64,000 nucleotides of DNA from Humulus lupulus (lineage: Eukaryota > Streptophyta > Magnoliopsida > Rosales > Cannabaceae): positions 150,594,397 through 150,658,396 of the forward strand of contig NC_084800.1 in NCBI RefSeq assembly GCF_963169125.1. Direction: 5' to 3'. A program made the position numbers and the translations under genes. The notes beneath the pieces are model-generated. The model was not told the DNA's origin. It ran no database searches and saw only the letters and a list, made by a program, of their open reading frames with translations. Of this stretch, positions 11,198 to 23,485 are shown in pieces; within the stretch, counting starts at the first letter, position 1, and each line of letters opens with the position of its first letter.

Positions 11198-13828
11198 TAT
11201 AACGCCCTACTATTTAGGGACCGTTGCACTGTGTATTTTTAAATAGTACTTAACTCACTAAATGAGTCATTAGGCCATAAACATGCATCTAAATGTGATT
11301 AAAAGTCCAGGGTTAAACATTTTGGTCAAAAGGAACGAACATTTCATTAAAACATTTACTTCATACATGGGATCCCAAAATACATTTAAAAAAGTTAACC
11401 ACAATGGAAAAGTTACAACCAACCTACCTAAGCGACAAAATAGAGTTTGACCCTAGTTCCTCTTTAAACCCTCGACCACGGTGGTCGAGCAGCCGCATAT
11501 GTACACATCGTCACCTAAGCTCTCCAACTCAAGGATGGTTCAGCTTTCATTTTCCTTACCTGCACCACAAAGCACCTGTGAGCCAAGGCTCAACAAGAAA
11601 ACTTAAACATGCTCATAAGTAGTTAATAACACATTACCAAATCATAATAAGCATGCCTAGCAGTAATAACCCTACTCATGCATATGGGGCCAATAGCCCA
11701 TGATAAATGATCAATGAATCATACCGGGGCCCAATGCCAAAAATACATGATTAATAAATCATATTGGGGCTCAGTATCCTAGGATAAGGGACTAATGAGT
11801 CACCCCGGGGCCCTTTGCCCTATCCTCTGTATAACCAGTCTTGGAACTGGCCCAGCGTACCTGTCGCTCTAGTTTTCTCACGATCAATAGGTCGGTCAAG
11901 CGTATGATGCGCTCCTAGTTAGGCATAACCATAATGACCAGTGCTCAATGCGCTATTGCCATCCTTGACTCATAAGTCAATGCTACAACCAGAACTCAAC
12001 ATGCTAAGGTCATCCTTGACTCATAAGTCAATGCTTTTCGACTAGCACTCAATGTGATAAGGTCGTCCATGACTCATAAGTCAATCCTTTTTTACCAGCA
12101 CTCAGCGTGCTAAGGTCGTCCTTGACTCATAAGTTAATGCTTCTCGACTAGCACTCAACGTGCTAATGTCGTTCTTAACTCATAATTCAAGTCTGGGGCC
12201 CAGCCCTAGCCTAGGATATGGAACTAATAAGTCACCCAGGGCCTATTGTAGAACCAGCCTTGGAGCTGGCCTAGCGTACCTGGCGCTCTAGTTTTCTCAT
12301 GACCAATAGGTCGATCAAGCTTATGATGCACTCCTGGTTAAGCATAACCATATCGACCAGTGCTCAGCACGCTATTGCCACCCTAGACTGATAAGTCAAT
12401 GCTTTACGACTAGCACTCAGCGCTATTGCCATTCTTGACTGATAAGTCAATGCTTTACGACCAGCGCTTAGCGCTATTGTCTTCCCTTACTGATAATTCA
12501 AGCCTTTCTCAATTAGATAATGCAGACCAGCATATATCATATATCAAATATCCAAATACAAAGCATTCAACATGCTTAAATCAATAATCACAAGCATAAT
12601 CATAATCATGCACATTCTCAGGCGTTCATGCCCTATTCATGTTCCTGTTCAATAATTCGGGACAAGCTATAATCACATGTATCACACACCGGGTGCAGTT
12701 TTCTTACCTTTAGTCCAAGCACAGATTACCAATGAATGAACCTCGAGCACGATCCTAGTTCCGAGCCCCTAGCGATAACCTAGTCACAACCAAATATAGA
12801 ATATCATCAATAATGAGCATATAAAGGCTTCCAGACCGAGTCCTAACCTCTGGGACGTCGGGTAGTAGGACCGATCCCTAGCCCTTAGGTTTGAGTTCCC
12901 ATCATTAAAAACCTAAGTTGGCCAAAGTTGCCCAGGCGGGCCGCGAGTTATCCCTAAGGGCCGCGGCATGCCTCCCAGAAAGAAAACCCCCTGTCTGAAA
13001 TTCAGGACATAGGCCGCGGCATGCCTCCCAGATAGAACCTCCTCAGTGCTCTGGGTTCACACGGGCTGCAGTGCCCAAGAACAGGGTCGCAACGCGACCC
13101 CGCGAACTCAGAACTCCCTATTTTTCCTCAACCAAAACCTTACCAAAAATCATCCCAATAAATTCCCAAAACCATAATTAAATCTCCCAAAAATTATCAG
13201 CACATAAACACCATTAAAACCCATCATCTCACTCAAAACCTCCACCAAATCACTAATCCAATACCTTGAACTTCAAGCTCAAGAACACCATAAAAACAAG
13301 GCAGAATTCACTTTAAAAAAAAAGGAATTGAAGCTTAACTCAATTGTAATTATGTCCTCCTAGTTGTAACTAAACTAACCCAAGGCCAAGCCTTGAATTT
13401 CCTTAGCTTTCCTCAAAAAATTAAAACACCAATGATAGAGAAAAAGAGAGAGAACAATAGAGAGAAAGAGAGTGTGTTGAGAGAGTTGTGTGAATGTGTT
13501 TGAGCTTTGTGAGGTTTACTTAGACCTAAGTAACCTTAAGCAAATCCTGAGACTCGGGGTACCAAAAACGTCCCTGAGGGAAAAATGGTCAAAACTCCCA
13601 GAATTCCCTCATAATATTACAAACACCAAATATATCCTCGAATATTTATTCCCATTATCCGATAACCCGGTAATGTACTAGATATCCAAAATACCTCTTG
13701 ACTCACCCCAAGTCAGGTATTTGGTCCCGATGTGATTTTCCCGCTAACTTGCTCCCAAGGATCGTCTCGTGCCGAGTGACCCAAATATATCCACATAATA
13801 ATGTGGTCTCACACATATATCACATATA
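11198..13828 (-). mobile_element. Tekay-type LTR, minus strand, start missing
   Basis: The LTR end lies at the left edge as TATAACGCCC, a one-base change from TGTAACGCCC. The body runs right through a GGGATCCC block (11370), a minisatellite, a GC-rich segment (12940-13100), a GA-rich stretch (13440-13480) and the ATAATGTGG block (13800). It then breaks off about 200 bases before the expected LTR start, against a Copia-like LTR. No coding sequence is attached. Confidence 0.75.
11935..12502. repeat. About 60-bp LTR minisatellite built on TTGACTCATAAGTCAA
   Basis: Roughly five units (11935-12192) and, after a spacer, about three more (12355-12502). Each unit pairs a GCTCAGCGTGCTA-like block with a near-palindrome TTGACTCATAAGTCAA. 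Single copies of the near-palindrome occur in the other Tekay-type LTRs (near 19810, 36405 and, inverted, 16785), so the array is an expansion inside one copy. Confidence 0.8.
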
Positions 13829-15968
13829 TGGTATTATCTTTTTAAGGAAAAGATCACAACCATATTTCAATATTTAAATTTTAAATTCAAAATTCAAAAT
13901 TCAAATTGATGATCATCATTATCATCATCTTTTAAAATTCAATAAATCAAAAACTATTTTGGCTTACCAATTTTATTTTCTCTCACTCAAATAAAATATT
14001 TAATTAATTTATTTATATATATAAATATTTTGAAATTCTATATTGTTGACGCGGTTCTTCGGCAACAGATAATTAAGAGAAGAAGAGAAAGAGATTAGTA
14101 CTAAAAGTAGAACCGTCGCAGATATGAAATCTTTTGGAAAGAACTAGGTGACTCAAGACACGTTTTTAAGTGGTTCGAAGGTTAAAATCCCTCTACTCCA
14201 CTAGTCAATATTATTGATCTTCTCTGGGTATTTGGTTTACAAAGTATATAGTTCTTCAAAGACTATTTTTTCCAACCCCTATCAACTCCCAGGGTCTCCC
14301 TATTTATAGGAGAAGGCACCTGGAAGTTGGTAGGGAGGTCATCCCGTGACCTTACCATTTGTCATATCAAATCTATGACATTCATGATTAATTCCTAAAC
14401 ATGACACATAAGTGTGGTCTAATCAGTATGGAAGGAGATAATGGGCCGCACGGCCCAACCCGTCCGTGGGTGTCTGAATACGCACGTTCCTGCTGCGTGT
14501 CCGAGAAGTCAGGGGGATATCAGACACGTGATGGCAGGAATATGCACGTTTATCTTGCGTGTTGACTTCCCATAGGGTCGGAGCTTCCAGAGAAGCTAGT
14601 GACCGGAGCAGTTCGTAACCCGAGCTGCTCCCGTCCGTGGCCTTCGGATGTCATTCTCAGCTCCTGGGCAACAAATGCGAGCTGGAAACAGGACCCCCTC
14701 GAGCTGACAAGGGCCCGTCCTGGAAATAGAGCCTCCGGCCTGCGGGAGCCTCGGACTAAACCTGATTAGTCCGAGGCTCGCCCTGCTAAACAGCCCGTGG
14801 GAAAACCAGGGCGTACATATATTTAAACTAATAAACATATTTTCAAAATTTAATAATTAATTCCAAATTAATTATCCAACCTCAATTATCATATAATTGT
14901 ATATTTGACCTGAAGAATAAAATTCTTCTCAAATTTCCAAAATTACAGTTTTACCCTTGTATCAACTCTTACCTTGATATAGTATTGATATAGCCACCCT
15001 GGGGACCTATGGGCCTATAATATCAAGCTCCAATAAATATTAGATTATTAATCAAAGCTTTTTGATTTATTAATCTCATGATTACTCCACTATAAATATG
15101 AGATTGAACTCTTGATAATTATAGACATATATTTACAGAGTACTTTACTAAAGAATAAAGTGTCCATTGATATAGTCATTACATACAATGCTAATCCTCT
15201 ATTGATGGTTCCTAATAAAAAAGGAATAAAATTACTGTTTTACCCTTTTAACTACATCTTGTTCCTAGAGTACTGTTGACTTTACTAGTGAAGGTTATGT
15301 CACAACAAGTTTATGACGTGAGCGCTTGCAACCTTTTCAGTTCTAAAAGTCAACCCAATAGGGAACCATTATTCAATCTATAAGAAGGTATAGATTCCAT
15401 ATCTGTTAAACTATGTCCCCAACCATATATATCATTGAGTCTCCAAAACAATTGTTCTTAGCATGATCATTCTGACAAACGTTAACGCATGAATTAAAGG
15501 ATCAAATGACATATATAGGAGTTCATAGTAACCTCAAGATTAAAATCATCATTTGATGTGTTTGATTTTTACTATGAAACAATGTTTAAACAAGTATTAA
15601 CAAATCACATCTGGTCCAATTCTATATATCACTATATATAAAATACGTTCACTAAAGTGTCCTACTACACTAGCAACCCGGATCTAGGTCACTTGTATTC
15701 ATAATACTAGCGAACTATACTAGCAGTAATTAGATTCCATAACTTTATTTTACTGAGGACTGTTTCAAGTTTATTGTCTTAATCTCGATCCTTTCATACA
15801 AATATGAGATTAAGACCAATTAGATAAACTTTATAATTTTCTGATATTTACTTAATATTATCAACATAATATCGGACATTGCCTATATATATAATAATTT
15901 AATTAAATTATTTATTTTATTTAAAATATTTGTAAACTACAATTTATTTAAGGGCACTATTCCCAACA
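13829..15968 (-). mobile_element. Copia-like AT-rich LTR, split by a solo LTR
   Basis: Read on the minus strand it begins TGTTGGGAATAGTGCCC at 15968 and seems to end ...ATACCA at 13829, about 1.37 kb once the nested solo LTR is removed. The TGTTGGGA start and AT-rich body are typical of plant Ty1/copia LTRs. No target duplication is seen: the left flank is ATATA and the right flank ATTGT. No primer site or pol adjoins it, so it is a solo or rearranged LTR. The assignment rests on terminal sequence and composition only. Confidence 0.4.
14044..14817 (-). mobile_element. Solo LTR of the Tat-1 family with TATAT duplication
   Basis: This 774-bp unit matches both LTRs of the large element at 38169-58641: the same end TGTTGACGCGGTTCTTCG, the same CAGGGCGTACA edge and the same minus-strand TATAAATA box (14301-14308). 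Flanking pentamers are both TATAT (14039-14043 and 14818-14822). A single LTR with a target duplication and no internal region is the footprint of recombination between the two LTRs of a former full-length element. The duplication is AT-rich, so chance agreement is not fully excluded. Confidence 0.9.
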
Positions 15969-16437
15969 ATTGTAAAGCATGCTATTGGTGATGTACATTA
16001 TGTTGATTATCTAATTCTATTAATTGGGTTTTCTTGTTGGGCCTTAGCTCACGAGTGCTATGTGGTGTAGGTAAGAGCAAAGAAAAGATGGACCAACCAT
16101 GAGTTGGAGAGTTGTATGGGCGACATGTACATATGCAGCTCGCTCGATCGCCACGGCTGGGATTTCTCATAGGAATTAGGGTTATGCCCTGTTTTTCCAC
16201 TTAGACCGACCACTTTTGTATTTTGTTTGTACCTATAATTAACTTATAAAATATTTTTGGGATCCCGTGTATAAACTCAAACTTTTAATGAAAATTATTG
16301 CTTCTTTGACCAAAATTTTTAATACCTAAACCATTAGTTAACTTTAATCGCACGTTTAAGTCCAAATGAGTCGCTTAATGAGTTAAGCACTATTTTAAAC
16401 ACACAATGTAACCGTCCTGGATTAGTAGGACGTTACA
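15969..16437 (+). mobile_element. 3' end of the 5' LTR of Tek-3
   Basis: It shares the TTTTCTTGTTGGGCCTTAGC block and the GGGATCCC block with the other Tekay-type LTRs and ends GGACGTTACA, directly before a primer-binding site. The upstream four-fifths of the LTR is missing. Confidence 0.8.
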
Positions 16438-16440
16438 ACT

Positions 16441-16452
16441 TGGTATCAGAGC
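16441..16452 (+). other. Primer-binding site (initiator Met tRNA type), Tek-3
   Basis: TGGTATCAGAGC lies three bases after the LTR end. It is complementary to the 3' end of plant initiator methionine tRNA, the usual primer for many plant LTR retrotransposons, and it fixes the plus-strand orientation of this remnant. Confidence 0.9.
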
Positions 16453-16924
16453 TGCCAGCATTTAAAGGTTCTAAAAAGAATGGCTGAATATGTATGCTCG
16501 CCGCTAAAGATAAGCTCGACTCACGGTTTGGTAACTAATGAAGTGAATATGTTCTTAATTGCTTAATAGGGATATGTATGCCTTATCTGCATTCTAGAAT
16601 AGGAGGTATAAGATATACAAATAGGGTATGGCGTTTAACTGCTATGTGAATGTGAAAAGATAAGCTTATTAGCATTCCTGTTGCATGTGGAAGTTATCGA
16701 AATGCTTATTAGCATTGTTATTGCGTGTGTATGCTTAATTGTTCGGTGTTGTACCGTGGGGTGGTACCCTGATACTGTGATCGTTGCCTCATAAGTCAAG
16801 TCGTTGATTGCAGATATACTTGGAAATTATTTTTCTGAGGTAATCAAACAAACTAGCCAGCAATGAGGCTAGATATGATAACTAGGGTAAGAACCCCCCG
16901 CCAGTCTCTGAGAACTGGCAGCAG

Positions 16925-18491
16925 ATGTTTGTTGAAATGCAAGCAAGGTTACAGAAACATGAAGAAGAGATTAGACAACTTAGGCAGCAGGGTCCACCAG
17001 GGAACGCTGCCCTGCCTCCGCCACCAGTGGTAGTAACAGTTCAGAGACAACCATAAATTAAGAACATATGGGAGCCTCTTTATGAACGATTCAGAAAAAG
17101 AAAAAAAACACCCTCTAAATATTGAGAGAGGGGCAGACCCACTGCGAGCTGAGCGGTGGATGAGTATGATCACCTCTATCCTAGACTTCATGAGGGTAGC
17201 AGACAATGATAGAGTGGCCTACGCCATGTACATGTTACAAGATGATGCCCGAATCTGGTGGGAGGTGGTGTCCCAGACTCGGGATGTAGCTACAATGAAT
17301 TGGAAAGAACTCAGGGATGTATTCAATGAGAAGTACTACAATGATGCAATTAGAATTACAAAGGCAGATGAGTTTACCACACTAGTTTAGGGCAACATGA
17401 TCGTGACTGAATATGCCTTAAAGTTTGATAGGTTTGCCAAGTTTGCATCTGACTTGGTGCCAACTGACACTTCTAGGAGATAAAAGTTTGTTCGGGGACT
17501 GGACCCCATGATTTCACAAGATGTTAGGATTACCTCAGTGCCTAGAGTTACTACATATGATAAGGTAGGTTAGAAGACCGTTGTTGCTGAGGGTGCAGAG
17601 GACAAGATTTGGCACGACAGCGCCGCTAGGCAAGATACCAAGAGGAAAGTACCTCCATTTGTGGGATCTAGTAGGGGCAAAACCCTAGTGACCAGAAGAG
17701 GAAGACCCCAGACACTTCTACTACTATTGGCCCAGATAGGAGGGTTCAATGTGCTCAGGGTGGCCGCCAGGGCAACAATGAGGTTTGGAGGAGTTATCCT
17801 GAGTGTGCCGGGTGCAAGAGGTGCCATTTAGGGGAATGCTAAGCGAATACATGCTTTTTTTGTGGGGCATTTGGGCATTCCAAGAAGGATTACCCGAGAT
17901 CGAAGAAAGGAGAACCAAAGAAGGCGGATGGCTTTACTCTAGCTCGAGTGTTCACCTTGAAACTATCAGAGGCTGAGGCTAGTCCCTCAGTAGTGACAAG
18001 CATATTTCTAGCGCTGGTTCTCATTATACTGTGTTGATTGACTCTGGTGCTACGCATTCATTTGTTTCCAGTATATTTAATCATAGGTTGTGTAGACCTT
18101 GTGATTTTTATGTTGTGGGGGGTTTAGGACTCTGTTGCCTACTAGGAATTGGTAGTCTCTAGGAGATGGGCTAGGTCATTACCAGTGGAGGTTGATAGTA
18201 AGGAACTGTCTGTAGATCTGATTGAGTTGGCAATGGAAGATTTTGATATGATCTTAGGCATAGATTGGTTGGTGAAGTATGGGGCGACCATAGATTCAAA
18301 AGGAGGATGGTGACTTTTGAACCTGAGGGAGATGAGCCATTTGTATTTGTTGGTACTGTGAGTGGGTCTCGCATTCCTATGATTTCAGCATTGAGGGCTA
18401 GAGACCTATTCCAAGGAGGTTGCATAGGATTCCTAGCTAGTGTGGTGGATACAACTAAGGGTGTACCAGTTGGACCTAAAGGGATTAGGTT
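16925..18491 (+). pseudogene. Tek-3 gag-protease remnant
   Basis: The reading begins MFVEMQARLQKHEEE and meets a stop at once (QRQP then TAA). It continues through the Gag capsid-like domain at 17082-17390 (RAERWMSMI, AYAMYMLQDDARIWW, WKELRDVFNEKYYND), then more stops. Degenerate zinc-knuckle words (CFFCGAFGHSKKDY) follow near 17855, with the last cysteine replaced. The aspartic protease motif LIDSGATHSFVS sits near 18035, and the linker near 18220-18490 (LGIDWLVKYGATID, FVFVGTVSGSR) normally precedes RT. It ends abruptly at an LTR terminus at 18492, so RT, RNase H and integrase are absent. Several nonsense codons and frame changes make it inactive. Confidence 0.85.
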
Positions 18492-19048
18492 TGTAACGCC
18501 TTCCTAATCCTAGACTGTTACACTGTGTAATGAAAATAGTGCTTAACTCACTAAATGAGTCATTTGGACATAAAACATTAATTGAAATCAACACCAGGTT
18601 TAGGTACTAAACATTTCGGTCAAAAGTTAACCATTTCATTAAAAGAGTTTGAGTTTGATACATGGGATCCCATCAAAGTTTAAAATTGTTAAAGACTCAA
18701 AATTAATACAAAAGACGACCTAAGCTGCAAAATCAAGGTCCAACCCTAGTTCCAATGGATACCCTCAGTCTTGGCGGTCGAGCGGGCCACATATGAATAC
18801 CCTGCCCCTAAAACTCTCCAACTCATGGCTGGTCCAAACTTTTATTTTCCTTTACATGCACCATTTAGCACTCGTGAGTCGAGGCTCAGCAAGAAAACAT
18901 AATCATGCTCATAAGCAATAAATCATGAGATCACACAATCATAATTAGCATTCCTAGTAGTAATAACCCTACTTGTGCATACATTCGATCCAGATAAGTG
19001 ACCATAGAGCCACACTAGGGCTCATTGCTCAATTCCCTGTATAACCAG
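18492..19048 (-). mobile_element. Tekay-type LTR fragment (LTR end)
   Basis: It starts TGTAACGCCTTCC, the LTR end seen from the minus strand. It carries the CACTAAATGAGTCATTTGG and ATGGGATCCC blocks and stops in ATAACCAG where the LTR of Tek-1 begins. It therefore appears to have inserted into the Tek-3 pol region and then been hit by Tek-1. Confidence 0.75.
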
Positions 19049-20953
19049 TGTAACATCCTCCTAATCCAGGACCGTTACACTGTGTATTTTAAATTGTGTT
19101 AGACTTGCTAATCAAGTCATTTAGTTATAAACGTGTAACTAAGGTTAACGTCAAGGGTTAGGGAAAAATTTTGGTTAAAGGAAATGTTGAATTTTATTTA
19201 AAAAAAAGTTTCATATGTACATGGGATCCCAAAATATTACAAACAAACATTTAAATGGGTGTATATGTGCATCAAAATTACAGTCGGCTGACCTAAGCGG
19301 AAAAATCAGGGCTACAACCCTAGGTCCTCTGAGATATCATTGGATGTGGTGGACAAGCAGCTGCATATGTACACGCTGCCATCAAAGCTCTCCAACTCAT
19401 TGATGGTCAAGCTTTCATTTTCCCTTACCCGCACCACGAAGCACCCGAGAGCCGAGGCTCAGCAAGAAAACTAAACATGTGCATGAACAAAGAATATATA
19501 TCTCCACATACTTATCTAATATGTCCAACAGTAATAACCTACTCATAAAGGCATACAATTATAAATAAATGGTCACTGGACCACTCTGGGGCCGCTGCCC
19601 TGAGTAGTTGACCATAGAGTCAACCCCGGGGCCCTATGCCCTAGCTATGTGACCATAGAGTCACTTGGGGCTCTCGCCCTTAGCTCTGGGTAACTAGCCA
19701 TAGAGCTAGCCAAACACTATTGTTTTCCATCGACCATTGGGTTGGCCAACGTAACAGTACGTTGCTGATTTGGGCCTAAGCCTCTCGACCAATGCACAAC
19801 GCGCTATTGCCGTCCTTGACTGATAAGTCAAGCCCTGAACCATTCAAATATAGATACATAAACGGATATGGATAGGCATATTTCAACAATACAAGCATGC
19901 ATACATATTAATCTATAACAACATCAAATAAATGTAAACATAGTAATAACCATGCTCCTTAACAGGGCCAAGCCCTAGCTACGCAAACCATGCGAACAGT
20001 CATGTAACACTTAATTAGGTATAGAATAATCAAGTATGTTTAATAAACAAGCGAAATGATAACTTAAACATAATCATTCTTAGGGGCCCAAGCCCTATTC
20101 ATAACTATTATTAGCAGTCGGGCCAGGCCCTAATCACATAAATCACGTATTAGATGCAGTTTTCTTACCTTAGGTCCGAGTATAGCGTAAAATAAGAACG
20201 ACCCTCGAGCACGATCCTGGTTCTGAGCCCCCTAGCAATAACCTTGTCACAACCATAATATAGGATTCTATCAATAACGAGCAAATAAAGGCTTTCAGAC
20301 TGAGTCCCAGCCTCCGGGACCTCGAATTCTACTAAACTTGGTAGTAGAATCGATCTCGAGCCCTTAGGGTTGAGTTCCCACACTCAAAAACACTCCCGGG
20401 GCTCAAAATCCCTTAAGCGCCGCAACCCCAGGAAACTGTGCCGTGACCCGCCCAAGTCAGAGGCCTCAGCCTCCCTTCTCACTGGACACGCATTGCGGCA
20501 TGCCTTCGCGTCAAACACCCTCCTTGGCCCCTGGGTTCAAGAGGGCTGAGGCAACCCAAGAACAAGGTCGCAGCCCGCCCCCACGAACCCAGAATTTCTC
20601 TAGTTTTTCTTTAGCCAACTCAATTAAAACCATCCCAAATCAATTCTAAAACCATAATTTAATTCCCATAACAGATGCAACATATCCCCAGCAACTAAAC
20701 CCAACTTAAAATCTGATTCAAAACCCATCAAAACTCATAAACCCAACATTTGAGCTACAAGCTCAAGAACACTCAAAGCTCAAGAAAAACTTGTCATAAC
20801 ATTATCTTAAATAGGGATTAAAGCTCTACCTCTGCTGTAAGTGACACTCTCCCAGCCGCAACCACTCCCGAATCCTAACCCAAGCCTTCAATTCCCAAGT
20901 CTTCAGCCAAGAATATCCTTAGTTCCTCAAGAATTTCACTCACAATTGAGAGA

Positions 20954-20994
<41 letters not shown>

Positions 20995-21132
20995 CGGGGG
21001 AGTTGGTTGGGTGAGCTGCTTCAAGTGCTTTTTTTTTTTTTATGTTTTCTTAAGGTTTAAGTTTACTTAAGCTAATCCCAATGCTCGGGGTACCAAAAAC
21101 GTCCCCGATGGAAAAATGGTCAAAATCCATGG
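19049..21132 (-). mobile_element. Tek-1 3' LTR, left portion
   Basis: This carries the LTR end TGTAACATCCTCC and most of the body, including ATGGGATCCC (19221), the TTGACTGATAAGTCAA word (19815), a GC-rich segment (20400-20580) and a (GA)n tract (20957-20988). It breaks at CATGG where Gag-2 enters; the remaining LTR start lies at 30113-30572. Confidence 0.85.
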
Positions 21133-21961
21133 TGTTGACCACGATTTTGGCCAACGACGAGTAAACGTCAAAACTACAATAAACCTTCAAGAGAAAATAC
21201 AACACTGATAATTTTATAGTGGTTCAGCCCCAATATGTTGGTAATAGCGTAATCCACTTAGAGTTATGATATATAGATCTACACTCAAGATCAGATGAAC
21301 CTGTGTCAACTGAGTTTCTTAAGTGTAAATGCAAGAACAATACGAGATTCCTCTTAGAATACAAATGCTCTCTCAGGAAAATCAAAATTCGAATCCCTTC
21401 AATGATGCCATGAGCTCTTTATTTAGAGGCTCAGGATCGTTGCTCTAACCAATATTTAATTAATAATCAAATTTAAAATACAACAATATGCAATTTCTTT
21501 GGGATAATCTGAGAGATTCTCGCTGTGGGTACGACTAATTCTAGCTGAAGTCGTTACTGAAATTCCGCTGCATAATGATTATCTGTCTGGTCGGCCAACT
21601 TCACTCCTTGAAGTGAGACTGGTCGGCCAAAGCACCTTTCCGGTTAGGCAAAACTTTTAACTGACCGGATACACTTGACTCCAAGATGATTGGTCGGCCA
21701 AAACAACTGACTGGTTGGCCAAAATAGATGACTGGTCGGCCAAAACGACTGACTGATCAGTCAAAACAGATGACTAGTCAGTCAAAAATCTTTACCGGTC
21801 GGACAGAAATTCTACCAGGTCGGTTAGATCTCTTCCAAACCAGATAAATAATTTTCATGTCAGTAATATCACAAGATTAATCTCAAAGCTTTGACCCAGC
21901 CATTTATTGCCACTTGTCACCTTTATTTCCACGTCATCGTATTCAAATTTTGGGGATAACA
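21133..21961 (-). mobile_element. Gag-2 3' LTR
   Basis: In element orientation it starts TGTTATCCCC at the right edge and ends GGTCAACA at the left. It contains five 21-bp units around TGACTGGTCGGCC (21687-21788). The U5-side sequence, including the GGGGCTGAACCACTATAAAA block, is shared with the LTRs of Gag-1, so the two gag-only elements are relatives. Confidence 0.9.
21687..21788. repeat. 21-bp LTR tandem repeat, five copies
   Basis: Units resemble TGACTGGTCGGCCAAAACGAC. The sister LTR has four units (29873-29953), so the array changed by exactly one unit after insertion. Confidence 0.85.
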
Positions 21962-21978
21962 TTTGCCCCCCAAGTTTA
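21962..21978 (-). other. Polypurine tract of Gag-2
   Basis: On the minus strand AAACTTGGGGGGCAAA directly precedes the LTR. The CTTGGGGGGCA core is the same in Gag-1 and Tat-1. Confidence 0.85.
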
Positions 21979-22190
21979 TTATATGATATACTCACATAAT
22001 AAACTTTTTCTCAACTGCTGACGGCATAAAAAGAGAAAACTGACTTTACACATTCTCCCGCCTTTGCAAACAAACCACGACATCTTACCAGACCACGATC
22101 ATTGTAGTTAACTGCTCCCAATCATGGGGAAGAGAATAGCAAAAAGAATTTCAAGAGTCTAAGGGTAAGTGAAAATTTCCACTCTCTTCC

Positions 22191-22198
22191 TTTAAATA
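22191..22198 (+). promoter_or_regulatory. TATA-like box for the antisense gene of Gag-2
   Basis: TTTAAATA lies about 160 bases before a strong 5' splice donor (GTAAGT at 22359). A leader rich in CTTCAAG words follows. The arrangement copies that of the antisense gene in Tat-1 (TATA, leader, intron, ATG). Confidence 0.5.
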
Positions 22199-22358
22199 GA
22201 CCCATAGGTGCTCCCAATTCATAAGCAAAAAAGAGGGCTCACAAACTACCCATTTCTCTCTTGGTTGAAACCTTCAAAGAACTCCAAGAAGGGCTCCAAT
22301 CTTCTTCAAGAAAATCCAAGGATTCTTCAAGAAATCAACACCTCTTCAAGATATTTGG

Positions 22359-23485
22359 GTAAGTTCTTCTTCCTTATCTTCATTTGTAAGCTTTTTGAAC
22401 TCTAAACTTTACATAAAAGCTTGCTAAACTTTTGTATGTGCCAATACCCTTTTTGGAATACACTCTTGGATTTTTGTATGATTCCTTGATGATTGATGCA
22501 ATTTATGGCTGTTTTGATGTAGTTTAGGCTATGGGTAAATCAATTTTGTCTCCAATTTCATGAAAATTTGAAGAAAAAATGATTTTTCACTCCACATTGC
22601 ATATTTGGGTTTATGGGTATATTTGATGAGCATATGAAATCCTTAGAACCTCATGAACTTTTCAAACCCCATTTTTTGATCTTGCTATAGTGTCCTACGA
22701 GTAAGAACAACATGTTTGTGTCTCATGCCTTTTGAGATTTGTTCTCTTCTTGAAAATAATTTATTGGAAAATATGCACATGGTCGATCTTTCATTACTCT
22801 CAAACTTGATCGAACACTCAGACATGCCTCAAGTTGCTTGGACACACCCGCCTCCTCGAATGGCAGCCCTTGGATGCACAGCCCAGTCATTCGGACGAGC
22901 GCTGGCTGCTCGGATGCAGACGCCCCATCTGCTCGGACGCATACACCCATCCGCTCGGTCACCGCGTCTATCCTCTCAGATCAGTGCCCCAACCGATCGG
23001 TCATTGCATGCATCAATTCGGACACGCTACGCCTCCTCTCGGACACCGCGTCTATCCACTCGGATCCCACGTGCACCTCCTCAGACACGCCACGCCTTCA
23101 TTCGGACACCGTGTCTATCCACTCGGATCCCACGCACACCTGCTCAGACACGCCCTGCCATCCACTCGGACACCACGTCCAGTCCGATCGGATGGTCCCC
23201 CTTCCACTCGGGCATCTCGCGCCAACGGCTTGGCCACCACGCCATCCACTCGGCCCATGAATGCTCCCAAGCCTTCGGGCTTGCAAAAAATAACTCATGC
23301 ATTTTAGGCACCAAAACAAAAAATTTTGATTATGACTGCTGCCCTTCATACATGTTTATTATGGGGAGTAAAAAATATTTTTACTACCCAGCAAAAATTT
23401 TCTGAGTAATAAAAAAATATTTTTCCTTTACATTGATTGATTTATGTTTGTTTGGTTCACTCACCTCCCCATACTTTTTTTGTAG
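22359..23485 (+). other. Leader intron of the Gag-2 antisense gene (predicted)
   Basis: It starts GTAAGT and ends in a T-rich tract with TTTTTTTGTAG directly before an ATG. It contains a 430-bp minisatellite that is open in all three plus-strand frames by composition alone. The 229-, 157- and 140-codon frames there are therefore not called as genes. Confidence 0.5.
22834..23270. repeat. TCGGACAC-type degenerate minisatellite
   Basis: Repeated words such as CTCGGACACC and CACTCGGATCCCACG recur at roughly 15-60 bp spacing. Two near-identical units lie at about 23040-23085 and 23100-23150. One CCGATCGG occurs near 23190, the same core as the palindrome array in Gag-1. Confidence 0.75.

Noticed and set aside
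13829..15968. Target duplication for the Copia-like LTR
   Set aside because: The flanking pentamers ATATA and ATTGT do not match, and the two sides derive from LTRs in opposite orientation.
22716..23405. Overlapping long open frames (229, 157 and 140 codons) on the plus strand
   Set aside because: All three frames are open across a short-period minisatellite, the residues are repeats of Ser/His/Arg/Pro, and the stretch lies within a predicted intron.
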